Positions 52,587-59,990 of a stretch of DNA of 64,000 nucleotides are shown here, in pieces. The position numbers and the translations under genes are program-made. The notes below the pieces were generated by a model, which saw nothing but the letters and a program-made list of their open reading frames with translations, searched no databases and had not been told where the DNA came from. The DNA is from Pseudomonadota bacterium (lineage in GTDB: Bacteria > Pseudomonadota > Gammaproteobacteria > Steroidobacterales > Steroidobacteraceae): the NCBI GenBank assembly GCA_963204835.1, contig CAUJHJ010000020.1, forward strand, positions 62,001 to 126,000, given 5' to 3'. Numbering within the stretch: the first letter of the stretch is position 1; the number at the start of each line of letters is the position of its first letter.

Positions 52587-53819
52587 ATGGGATTTCGCCT
52601 CTTCGCCGCCCTCACCTTCGGCTTCGCGCTCTCCCCGGCCCTCGCCCAGGCCGATGATGCCCGCGCGACCATCGCCAGCATCCAGCGCCTGCTGGCGGAA
52701 CGCCCCAACGAGCCGACGCTTTACTACTACCTCGCGGCATTCCAGGCTCGCGTCGGCGACAAGGCCGACGCAGTCGCGAGCCTTGGGAAGCTCGCGGTCA
52801 TCGGCAAGGGCTTCCTTCCCGCCCGCGCCATGGGATTCGATGCGATCTGGGACGACGCCGGCTTCCGCAAGGCCTACGCGACCCTCGAAGCGCAGCTGCC
52901 GAGGATCGCGGACGCGCCCGTCGCGTTCGAGATCGCCGACCGTGATTTCATCCCGGAAGGCATCGCCTGGGATGGCGCATCCCGACGATTCTTCCTCGGC
53001 AGCATCCCGCAGCGGCGCATCGTCAGCGTCGATGCGGCGGGCAGGGTCACGCCATTCTCAGAACCGGGCGACGGCTTGCAGCATGTGCTCGGCATCGCCA
53101 TCGACGCGCAGCGGCAGCTCCTGCACGCCGTCAGCACGAATGCCCTCACGGCGGCTGGCCGCAAGGCACTCGTCAACGAGGTCGTCACTTACGACTTGCG
53201 CCGGGGCCGCAAGCTCGGCGCGACGCGGGTGCCTGATGCCGTGCAGTTGAACGATGTCGCGGCTTCACCGAACGGCGACCTGTACACGAGCGACTCTGCG
53301 TCCGGCGCCGTTTGGCGGCTGCGTGGCGATGTGGCCGCGGCCTTCCTGCCCGTCGGCCAGGTCCGCGGCAGCAACGGCCTCGCCGTGTCGGCCGACGGCA
53401 ACTGGCTCTACGTTGCGCACACGACCGGCCTTGCGCGCGTGGCGACGGCCGACGGCAAGCTCGAGCGCATGCCCGTCCCGCCGGGGGACGCCGTGTCGGC
53501 CATCGACGGGTTGTACGTGTACGGTGACAGCCTGCTCGGCATACAGAACGTGACGAATCCCGCGCGCATCATTCGCATGCGGCTGTCCGCCGACGGCGCG
53601 GCCGTCACGGCTGTCGAAACGCTGCAGTCCCATCACCATCCGGCGTTCGACGACCCGACGACCGGCGCCCTCGCCGGCGACGATTTCTACGTGCTCGCCT
53701 CCGCACAGGTCGCGCGCTTCAACGACCAGGGCCAGGTCGAGGAACCCGCGACGGCCGCCACGCCCAAGATCATCCGCATCAGGCTGCCCGCCCGACCCGC
53801 AACGACAGCGGCCAACTGA
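52587..53819 (+). CDS. Secreted SMP-30/gluconolactonase-like beta-propeller protein
   Basis: A 410-residue protein with a signal peptide (MGFRLFAALTFGFALSPALAQA). Residues about 25-95 are helical and TPR-like (TIASIQRLLAERPNEPTLYYYLAAFQARVGDKADAVASLGKLA). From about residue 110 there are repeated beta-propeller blades: FIPEGIAWDGASRRFFLGSIPQRRIVSVDAAG, HVLGIAIDAQRQLLHAV, QLNDVAASPNGDLYTSDSASGAVWRL, GSNGLAVSADGNWLYVAHTTGLARV, the pattern of SMP-30/gluconolactonase and strictosidine-synthase-like proteins. Enzymatic role unknown. It lies 17 bases after the hydroxylase gene, so probably forms an operon with it. Its 3' end overlaps the methyltransferase gene by 41 bases, tail to tail. Confidence 0.82.
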   Translation: MGFRLFAALTFGFALSPALAQADDARATIASIQRLLAERPNEPTLYYYLAAFQARVGDKADAVASLGKLAVIGKGFLPARAMGFDAIWDDAGFRKAYATLEAQLPRIADAPVAFEIADRDFIPEGIAWDGASRRFFLGSIPQRRIVSVDAAGRVTPFSEPGDGLQHVLGIAIDAQRQLLHAVSTNALTAAGRKALVNEVVTYDLRRGRKLGATRVPDAVQLNDVAASPNGDLYTSDSASGAVWRLRGDVAAAFLPVGQVRGSNGLAVSADGNWLYVAHTTGLARVATADGKLERMPVPPGDAVSAIDGLYVYGDSLLGIQNVTNPARIIRMRLSADGAAVTAVETLQSHHHPAFDDPTTGALAGDDFYVLASAQVARFNDQGQVEEPATAATPKIIRIRLPARPATTAAN

Positions 53820-54528
53820 CGCGCCGCCGCTCCCCGGGCGGTCCCCAGCAGCCAGCCAGCCCGACTTCGAGCGCCTCGACCGGATCACGGCCCTGCGCCG
53901 CGGCGAAACGCGCGGTCGCCGACCAGGTGCGCAGGTAGCCGGCGAGTTGCGCGAGAGTCCAATCGACTTCCATGGTGAATGCGGGCGCGGCGATCGGCGC
54001 GAAGGGAAACGGCAGCTCGCGATAGCCCGACTCGATGTGCGAACGTTCGGCCGGCCAGTAGGGCCCGACCACGACCGAGTAGTAGTGCTGCACGAGTTCG
54101 TCGACGGCGGCACCATCGACCGTGGTAAGGCCGTAGCACCACTCGGCAATGACACCGGAGCGCTTCAGGACGCGCTGCGCCTCGGCATTGAAGCGCGCCA
54201 GGTCGAACCAGTGCAGGGCCTGCGCGACGACGATGAGATCGACGCTGGCGGCTCCGAGCCCCGAATCCTCGGCGGTCGCGACGCAGTACTCGATGCGCGC
54301 CTGCGGCAGGGCCGCGCCGATCTGGGCCCCGCTCGCGTCGGTGGCCACGACCCGCCGGAAGCACCGTGCCAGATCCACTGCCGCCTGCCCGCTGCCTGTC
54401 GCACAGTCCCACGCGAGGTCGCGCGCCGGGGCCTGCCTGGCAAGCCATTCGAACAGCGCGAACGGGTAATTCGGCCGAAAGCCCGCATAGCCGCGGGCCA
54501 CGGCGCTGAAATGATCCGCGAAACTCAC
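53779..54528 (-). CDS. Class I SAM-dependent methyltransferase
   Basis: A 249-residue cytosolic methyltransferase of the UbiE/Methyltransf_11 type. The SAM-binding motif I reads LAWDCATGSGQAAVDLARCF, motif II VVATDASGAQI, and motif III SVDLIVVAQALHWFDLARFNAEAQRVLKRSG. Members close to this pattern (HWFD) include trans-aconitate methyltransferase-like and other small-molecule methyltransferases; the substrate is not known. It starts at a GTG (54528) overlapping the stop of the DUF1428 gene, so both are translated together. Confidence 0.88.
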   Translation of the reverse strand: MSFADHFSAVARGYAGFRPNYPFALFEWLARQAPARDLAWDCATGSGQAAVDLARCFRRVVATDASGAQIGAALPQARIEYCVATAEDSGLGAASVDLIVVAQALHWFDLARFNAEAQRVLKRSGVIAEWCYGLTTVDGAAVDELVQHYYSVVVGPYWPAERSHIESGYRELPFPFAPIAAPAFTMEVDWTLAQLAGYLRTWSATARFAAAQGRDPVEALEVGLAGCWGPPGERRRVSWPLSLRVGRAA

Positions 54529-54887
54529 ATGTCGACGAAGGTCTTGAAGCCGCCCCAGAACATGCGCTTGCCGTCGAAGGGCATCTTCTTCGGATTCATC
54601 ATCGCGGCGAGGCGCGGGTCCTTCATCACCTTGCCGTTGACCTGATCGCGCTGCCGACGGGACTTGTACACGATCCAGGAGAAGATCACGACTTCGTTCG
54701 CCTTCAGCTTCACGCTCTGCGGGAACGATGTGTACTTGCCCGGCTTGACGTCATCGGCGACGCATTCCCTGTACTCGAGGGCGCCGTGCTCGCGCCACAC
54801 CTTGCCCGCCTTGCGCGCGATCGCACGATAGGCGGCGAGCTTGCGACGGGGGACCGGAACGACGAATCCATCGACATACCTGGCCAT
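54525..54887 (-). CDS. DUF1428-family protein
   Basis: A 120-residue dimeric-barrel-like protein. It shows the DUF1428 pattern MARYVDGFVVPVPRRKLAAYRAIARKAGKVWREHGALEYRECVADDVKPG and RRQRDQVNGKVMKDPR...MPFDGKRMFWGGFKTFVDM. Function is unknown; it is often found beside YCII/ECF sigma-factor genes. The ATG at 54887 has a strong GGAGG ribosome-binding site. It shares a divergent promoter region with the YCII-sigma pair. Confidence 0.9.
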   Translation of the reverse strand: MARYVDGFVVPVPRRKLAAYRAIARKAGKVWREHGALEYRECVADDVKPGKYTSFPQSVKLKANEVVIFSWIVYKSRRQRDQVNGKVMKDPRLAAMMNPKKMPFDGKRMFWGGFKTFVDM

Positions 54888-54924
54888 GAACCACCTCCAC
54901 GTTTCGGCATAGAGTACGCCCAAG

Positions 54925-54982
54925 GACGCGCCGGGGCCGCCCCGGCCGACAGCCCTGTCGGCGAACGCCTGCTTCGCGCGTC
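54925..54982. promoter_or_regulatory. Mirror-symmetric divergent ECF-type promoter (two TGTCGG-N17-CGTC elements)
   Basis: Plus strand: TGTCGG (54956-54961), 17 bases, CGTC (54979-54982), directing the YCII-sigma genes. Minus strand: TGTCGG (54951-54946), 17 bases, CGTC (54928-54925), directing DUF1428-methyltransferase. The two -35 boxes together form the palindrome CCGACA-GCCC-TGTCGG. The ECF42 group is described as recognising TGTCGA at -35 and a C-G-T/A-C type -10, so the neighbouring sigma factor probably reads both promoters. Confidence 0.75.
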
Positions 54983-55004
54983 CTCGGACGGGAGGGACGT
55001 ACCG

Positions 55005-55376
55005 ATGCTGTATGCCGTGCTCTGCTACCACCGTGAGGACGAGGTCTGCGCCTGGTCGAAGGCCGAGGACGACGCCGTGATGGCGAAGCTCGCCGTCGTG
55101 CAGGACAGGCTCGCGAAGGCGGGCCGCCTCGGCCCCGTGGCGCGCCTGATGCCGACCACCGCGGCCACCACGCTGCGCAAGGACTCCGACCCGCCGCTCG
55201 TGATCGACGGCCCGTTCGCCGAGACCAAGGAACAACTGCTCGGCTTCTACGTGATCGATTTCGCTTCGCTCGAGGACGCACTCGGGACCGTGCGCGAACT
55301 CGCGCGCGCGAATCCCGGCGGCGCCTATGAGGTGCGGCCCATTTCGCTGTTCCACCCGAGCCACTTGCCGGCATGA
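55005..55376 (+). CDS. YCII (DGPF)-family protein
   Basis: A 123-residue dimeric alpha/beta-barrel protein with the name-giving DGPF motif (VIDGPFAETKEQLLGFYVIDFASLEDAL). Such proteins are genetically linked to ECF42 sigma factors and were shown in that context to be co-regulated; their biochemical role is unresolved. The ATG at 55005 has a GGGAGGG ribosome-binding site; the end overlaps the sigma factor start (ATGA). Confidence 0.92.
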   Translation: MLYAVLCYHREDEVCAWSKAEDDAVMAKLAVVQDRLAKAGRLGPVARLMPTTAATTLRKDSDPPLVIDGPFAETKEQLLGFYVIDFASLEDALGTVRELARANPGGAYEVRPISLFHPSHLPA

Positions 55377-56656
55377 ACGACCCCGCCTGGATCGAGGCCG
55401 CCCTCACCGGCGCGCGCGCCCAGGCGATCGCGGCCTTGCTGCGCTACTTCCGCAACCTCGATACGGCGGAAGAGGCCTTCCAGGAAGCCTCGCTGCGCGC
55501 GCTGCGGACCTGGCCACTGAAGGGGCCACCGCGCGATCCGGCCGCCTGGCTGATCCTCGTCGGCCGCAATGCGGCGGTCGATGCCGCACGGCGCAGGAAG
55601 CGGCACGAACCATTGCCTGCGGATGACGTGCTGTCCGACCTGGAGGACACCGAATCCGCGCTGGCGGACCGGCTCGACGGCGAGGCCTATCGCGACGACA
55701 TCCTGCGGCTGTTGTTCACCTGCTGCCACCCCGGGCTGCCCGCGACCCAGCAGGTCGCGCTCGCACTGCGCATCGTCTCGGGACTTTCGGTCGCGCAGAT
55801 TGCGCGTGCCTTCCTCGTAAGCGATGCCGCGATGGAGCAACGCATCACGCGCGCCAAGGCGCGTGTCGCCAGGGCGGCAATCGCCTTCGAGGCACCGGGC
55901 GCGCCCGAGCGCGCCGCGCGGGTCGCCGCGGTCGCCGCGATGATCTATCTCGTCTTCAACGAAGGTTACTCGGCGGGCGGCGGGGCGAACGACATGCGCC
56001 GCCAGTTGTGCGGCGAGGCGATCCGCCTCGCGCGCCTGCTGCTGCGCCTCTTCCCGGCGGAACCCGAGATCATGGGCCTTGCAGCCCTGATGCTGCTGCA
56101 GCACGCGCGCTCGGCGGCGCGCCTCGATGCCGGGGGCCAGATCGTGTTGCTCGATGCGCAGGACCGAACGCTATGGAATCGGGCGGAAATCTACGAAGGG
56201 CTCGCGCTGCTCGACAAGGCCCTGCGGCATGCGCGACCGGGCCCCTACCAGGTGCAGGCCGCGATCGCGGCGCTGCATGCGCGGGCCGCGAGGCCCGAGG
56301 ATACGGACTGGCAGGAAATCGACTTCCTGTACGCGACGCTCGAGCGGATGCAACCCTCGCCCGTCGTGTCGCTCAATCGCGCCGTGGCGGTGTCGAAACT
56401 GCGCGGCGCGCAGGCTGCGCTCGAGCTGATCGAACCACTCGGCGAGCGCCTCGCCGGGTACTTCCATTTCCACGGAGTGCGGGGCGCGCTGCTGCTGCAG
56501 CTCGGGCATGCGGGACAGGCGCGGGAAGCCTTCAACCGCGCCATCGCGCTCGCCAACAGCCCGGCCGAGGCGGCGCATATCCGCGCGCACCTCGATCGGC
56601 TCGATGCCGACCCGAATGTCAGGCCGGCGGGCGGGCCGAACCGTCGAGCGTCGTGA
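55373..56656 (+). CDS. ECF42-type RNA polymerase sigma factor with TPR-like C-terminal extension
   Basis: A 427-residue sigma factor of the extracytoplasmic function family. Region 2 is seen at about 10-80 (ALLRYFRNLDTAEEAFQEASLRALRTWPLKGPPRDPAAWLILVGRNAAVDAARRRKR) and region 4 at about 110-165 (LALRIVSGLSVAQIARAFLVSDAAMEQRITRAKARV). The long C-terminal part (about 190-420) is helical (for example FNEGYSAGGGANDMRRQLCGEAIRLARLLLRLFPAEPEIMGLAALMLLQHARSAAR), with the family-typical SLNRAVAVSKLRGAQAALELIE. ECF42 members have no dedicated anti-sigma factor; the extension is needed for activity. None is visible here. It overlaps aguB tail to tail by 38 bases. Confidence 0.93.
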   Translation: MNDPAWIEAALTGARAQAIAALLRYFRNLDTAEEAFQEASLRALRTWPLKGPPRDPAAWLILVGRNAAVDAARRRKRHEPLPADDVLSDLEDTESALADRLDGEAYRDDILRLLFTCCHPGLPATQQVALALRIVSGLSVAQIARAFLVSDAAMEQRITRAKARVARAAIAFEAPGAPERAARVAAVAAMIYLVFNEGYSAGGGANDMRRQLCGEAIRLARLLLRLFPAEPEIMGLAALMLLQHARSAARLDAGGQIVLLDAQDRTLWNRAEIYEGLALLDKALRHARPGPYQVQAAIAALHARAARPEDTDWQEIDFLYATLERMQPSPVVSLNRAVAVSKLRGAQAALELIEPLGERLAGYFHFHGVRGALLLQLGHAGQAREAFNRAIALANSPAEAAHIRAHLDRLDADPNVRPAGGPNRRAS

Positions 56657-57542
56657 TCGGGCCGTAGAGCTCCGGCCGCCGGTCGCGGAACACGAACCAG
56701 TTGTTGCGCAACTGCTCGATCTCCGCGAGATCGAAGGTGGCGGTCAGCACCGCGTCGCCCTCCTCGCCCGCCTCGGCGACCTTGGCGCCGGTCGGGTCCG
56801 CGATGAACGACGAGCCGTGGAAGCGGATCCACAGGCCCTCGGGGTCCTGCAGCGAGCGCTCGATGCCGTAGCGATTCGAGGCGATCAGCGGCATCACGTT
56901 CGCCGCCGCATGCCCTTGCTGCGTTCGCTGCCAGTGTTCGCGCGAATTGACCGGCAGGGCCGGCGGCGGCTCGCTGCCGATCGCGGTCGGATAAAGCAGC
57001 GCTTCGGCGCCCATGAGCGCCATGCAGCGCGCACTTTCCGGAAACCACTGGTCCCAGCAGATGCCGACGCCGAGGCGCGCGTGGCGCGTGTTCCACACCT
57101 TGAAGCCGGTGTCGCCCGGCGCGAAGTAATTCTTCTCCTGGTAGCCGGGCCCGTTCGGGATATGCGACTTGCGATAGGTCCCGAGCACGCGGCCGTCGGC
57201 GTCGATGATCGCGATCGAGTTGTAGAACACCTGCCCCGCGCGCTCGAAGAAGCTCACGGGCAGCACGACGCCGAGTTCGCGCGCGATCGGCGCGAAACGC
57301 CTGACCGCGGCGTTGTCCGCGAGCCCCGTCGCGAGCGCAAGATGGCGCGTGTCCTGCTCGATGCAGAAATACGGCGTCTCGAACAGCTCCTGCAGCAGGA
57401 TCACCTGCGCACCGCGCGCGGCGGCTTCGCGCACCAGCCGTTCCCCCGTCGCGAGATTGGCGGCCACGTCCCAGCCGCAGGCGAACTGCGTGGCGGCAAA
57501 CGTCACGGGACGCGGGGCAGCAGTCAGGTGCGACGGCAACAT
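56619..57542 (-). CDS. aguB: N-carbamoylputrescine amidase (nitrilase superfamily)
   Basis: Hydrolyses N-carbamoylputrescine to putrescine in polyamine synthesis from agmatine. The 307-residue protein carries the nitrilase triad Glu52 (LLQELFETPYFC), Lys125 (YRKSHIPNGPGYQEKNYF) and Cys162 (GVGICWDQWFPES). The GYQEKNYF...PGDTGFKVW segment is specific for the AguB group. aguA is not in the window. The 3' end overlaps the sigma-factor gene by 38 bases. Confidence 0.93.
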   Translation of the reverse strand: MLPSHLTAAPRPVTFAATQFACGWDVAANLATGERLVREAAARGAQVILLQELFETPYFCIEQDTRHLALATGLADNAAVRRFAPIARELGVVLPVSFFERAGQVFYNSIAIIDADGRVLGTYRKSHIPNGPGYQEKNYFAPGDTGFKVWNTRHARLGVGICWDQWFPESARCMALMGAEALLYPTAIGSEPPPALPVNSREHWQRTQQGHAAANVMPLIASNRYGIERSLQDPEGLWIRFHGSSFIADPTGAKVAEAGEEGDAVLTATFDLAEIEQLRNNWFVFRDRRPELYGPITTLDGSARPPA

Positions 57543-57589
57543 CGGCGCGAGCTTAGGGCCAGAAGCCGGGCTTGGCTACCGTGCGGCCC

Positions 57590-58285
57590 TCACTGCCGGG
57601 TTTCGACCTCGGCGGCGGGGAAGAGTGCCTGGTCGAGCGCCTTCACGTAGATCTGCTCGTCGGCCGGGCCTGGCACGAGGACATGGCGATTGAAGAGCAG
57701 GTTCGGGATCGTGTTCACGCCGAGCAGCAGCAGGCGGCGTTCGTCTTCGACGACCTCGTCGTAAGCTGCCTTCGGGTCGCTCAGTTCCTCGAGCAACAGC
57801 GCAGGCAGGCCGCACTCCGCACCGATCCTGGCGAGCTCCCCGATCGAGCCGATGTCACGGCCCTGCTCGAAATAGGCGCGGAAGATCGCATCGAGCACCC
57901 GGCCGTGCAGCCCCTCCGCCGCCGCGAGCTTGACGAGCCGGTGCGCCGCGGTCGTGTCGGGCATCCCGGCGAGTTTCGTGAAATCGAAGTGGATGCCGAG
58001 CGCCTCCCCGGCCTCGGCGAGGCTCGACTCGGCAAACTCGACGCTCACGCCTTTCGGCAGGCGGGTTGCGAGGTGATCGCGCCAGTCGCGCGGGGCCGGC
58101 GCCTCCGGGCGCTTGAGCCGCAGCGGATGCCAGCGCAACTCCCGCACCGACACACCCTGCAGGTGCTCGAGCGCGCGCGCGAGCCGGCGCGTGCCGAGAA
58201 AGCTCCAGGGGCAGGAAAAATCGCCGACCAGGTCGATGTCGAGGCTGCCTGCGGGTACCACGGGAAATGAAACGGGAGCACTCAT
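57590..58285 (-). CDS. DsbA-family (FrnE-like) thioredoxin-fold oxidoreductase
   Basis: A 231-residue cytosolic thioredoxin-fold protein related to 2-hydroxychromene-2-carboxylate isomerase and FrnE. The active-site motif is CPWS (DFSCPWSFLGTRRL), so only one of the two cysteines remains. The helical insert and the C-terminal NTIPNLLFNRHVLVPG cis-proline loop are typical. There is no signal peptide. Function could be glutathione-linked or disulfide-related; unproven. Confidence 0.85.
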   Translation of the reverse strand: MSAPVSFPVVPAGSLDIDLVGDFSCPWSFLGTRRLARALEHLQGVSVRELRWHPLRLKRPEAPAPRDWRDHLATRLPKGVSVEFAESSLAEAGEALGIHFDFTKLAGMPDTTAAHRLVKLAAAEGLHGRVLDAIFRAYFEQGRDIGSIGELARIGAECGLPALLLEELSDPKAAYDEVVEDERRLLLLGVNTIPNLLFNRHVLVPGPADEQIYVKALDQALFPAAEVETRQ

Positions 58286-58338
58286 GCCGCAGATATGGGG
58301 ACGGCGGAGCCGGAAGCAAGCGGAACCCGGCACCACGC

Positions 58339-59283
58339 CTATCTTTTGCCGGCCGACACTTCCCGGGTGATGCGGATGGCGGTCTCGAGCGCGCGCAGCC
58401 CGTCTTCGCCAGTGACGACCGGCGGCCTGCCTTCGCGGGCGCAGTCGATGAAGGATTCGATCTCGGCGCGCAGCGCATCGCCCTGCTCGAAGCTCTGCTC
58501 CTCGATCGTCACCGGCAGCTGGCCTTCGCTGGGCTCCCCGGCGCGCTTCCTGATCACCGTGAGGATCCGCTGCTGCAGGTCGATCGACAGGTACGCGTCG
58601 TCCTCGAAAAGCCGCAGCTTGCGCTCGGTCTTCAGGCTCACGCGGCTCGCGGTCGTGTTCGCGACGCAGCCGTTCTCGAAGCGGATGCGCGCATTGGCGA
58701 TGTCGATCTCGTCGGAAAATACCGGCGCGCCCACGGCCTCGAGCGAGGCGATCGGGCTGCCGACGATCGCCTGCACGATGTCGATGTCGTGGATCATGAG
58801 GTCGAGCACGACGTTCACGTCGGTGCCGCGTTCCCGGTAGGGCGCGAGCCGGTGGCACTCGATGAAGCGCGGCGTGCGCAGGCAGGGTTCGGCGGCGCGC
58901 ACCGCGGGATTGAAGCGTTCGAGATGCCCGACCTGCAGCACCCGGCCGGCCTTGCGGGCAGCCTCGATGAGCATGCGCGCCTGCTCCGCGGTCTCGGTGA
59001 TCGGCTTCTCGACCAGCACATGCGCGCCGGCCCGCAGGAAGTCGTGCGCGATCTGGAAGTGGGCCGGCGTGGGGGTCACGACGCTGACGGCGTCCACCTC
59101 GCCGAGCAGTTCACGGTAGTCCGCCACCGGGCGCGCGCCCGTCTCCGCCGCGACGCGCATGCGCGCCGATTCGGTCGCATCGGCCACCGCGATGAGGCGG
59201 CTGCCCGTCGCCTGCGCGTACTTTTGCGCGTGAAACCGCCCGAGGTACCCGACGCCGATGACAGCCGTGCGAAATTGAGACAT
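58339..59283 (-). CDS. Gfo/Idh/MocA-family NAD(P)-dependent oxidoreductase
   Basis: A 314-residue two-domain oxidoreductase. The N-terminal Rossmann domain begins FRTAVIGVGYLGRFHAQKYA; the catalytic motif is VLVEKPITETAEQARML (Lys in EKP), and the C-terminal domain has VLDLMIHDIDIVQAIVGSPI with the conserved H-D-I-D. Relatives oxidise sugars and sugar nucleotides, such as UDP-GlcNAc 3-dehydrogenase (GnnA) in lipid A modification, but no partner aminotransferase lies here, so the substrate is open. Confidence 0.88.
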   Translation of the reverse strand: MSQFRTAVIGVGYLGRFHAQKYAQATGSRLIAVADATESARMRVAAETGARPVADYRELLGEVDAVSVVTPTPAHFQIAHDFLRAGAHVLVEKPITETAEQARMLIEAARKAGRVLQVGHLERFNPAVRAAEPCLRTPRFIECHRLAPYRERGTDVNVVLDLMIHDIDIVQAIVGSPIASLEAVGAPVFSDEIDIANARIRFENGCVANTTASRVSLKTERKLRLFEDDAYLSIDLQQRILTVIRKRAGEPSEGQLPVTIEEQSFEQGDALRAEIESFIDCAREGRPPVVTGEDGLRALETAIRITREVSAGKR

Positions 59284-59373
59284 CGCGGCAGCCTACAGCG
59301 AACGGCGCGCGGATCACAGCGCGCGCAAGCCAGTCGCGCCGGACGCCGCCATGCGCGGTATGCTCCCCGCCCC

Positions 59374-59667
59374 ATGGCGCGCTTGCCCGAAATCCTTCGT
59401 TCCCGGCCCTGGCCGCAACGCGAGGCCCTGCTGCTGTTCGCGGCACTGATCGTCGGCCTGATCCTGCTGCCACCCGCGGTCTACTACACCGGCCACGAGA
59501 TGCTCGGGCCGTACGCGCGCGGCGGATTGCCGCAATTCTGGGGCGACTACTTCGCCGGCCTCGTCCACGGCAGCCTGCCCGGATGGCTTCTCGCGCTCGG
59601 CCCCTACGCCTGCGTTATGTTCGGTCGCGGTGCGCGGCTCGCCTGGCGCCTCGGCGCCCGAGTGTGA
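59374..59667 (+). CDS. Small predicted membrane protein of unknown function
   Basis: A 97-residue protein with two hydrophobic helices (about 18-37 and 67-85). The first contains REALLLFAALIVGLILLPPAVYYTG; a short tryptophan/glycine-rich loop (GGLPQFWGDYFAGLVHGSLPGW) separates them. The ATG at 59374 is the only good start. It does not match a family I recognise. It is divergent from the Gfo/Idh gene. Confidence 0.65.
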   Translation: MARLPEILRSRPWPQREALLLFAALIVGLILLPPAVYYTGHEMLGPYARGGLPQFWGDYFAGLVHGSLPGWLLALGPYACVMFGRGARLAWRLGARV

Positions 59668-59758
59668 ACTGCATCACATTTTCCGACGCGGCAGTCCGCG
59701 ACGGTTCGCGCAGTGCGACACTCTTCGTTGTCGAACAATGATTTAGACCGGGGAAGCG

Positions 59759-59977
59759 ATGAAGGACATGACTCAGGGGGCGGGGCCATCGCCCGCGCAG
59801 TCCGTGGCGCAAGGCAAGCTGACGGACGCCCGCAATGCCAACACACTGACGCGCATCAGCCTCGAGCTGACGCGTTCCTTCGAGATGGACGAAGCGAATC
59901 GCGGTACGGACCCGTACAACTCGCTGGGTGGCGCAGGCCCCTCGCAGGCCTGGAACAGGCAGCGCGCACGCCGCTGA
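59759..59977 (+). CDS. Small hydrophilic protein of unknown function
   Basis: A 72-residue protein without signal or membrane helix. It contains NTLTRISLELTRSFEMDEANRGTDPYNSLG, a compact segment that looks conserved in type (aromatic and acidic positions) and then an Arg-rich end. A GGGGA ribosome-binding site precedes the ATG at 59759 by 7 bases. No similarity that I recognise; it is between two well-supported genes and uses codons like its neighbours. Confidence 0.55.
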   Translation: MKDMTQGAGPSPAQSVAQGKLTDARNANTLTRISLELTRSFEMDEANRGTDPYNSLGGAGPSQAWNRQRARR

Positions 59978-59990
59978 CGCCGCGGCGCAA

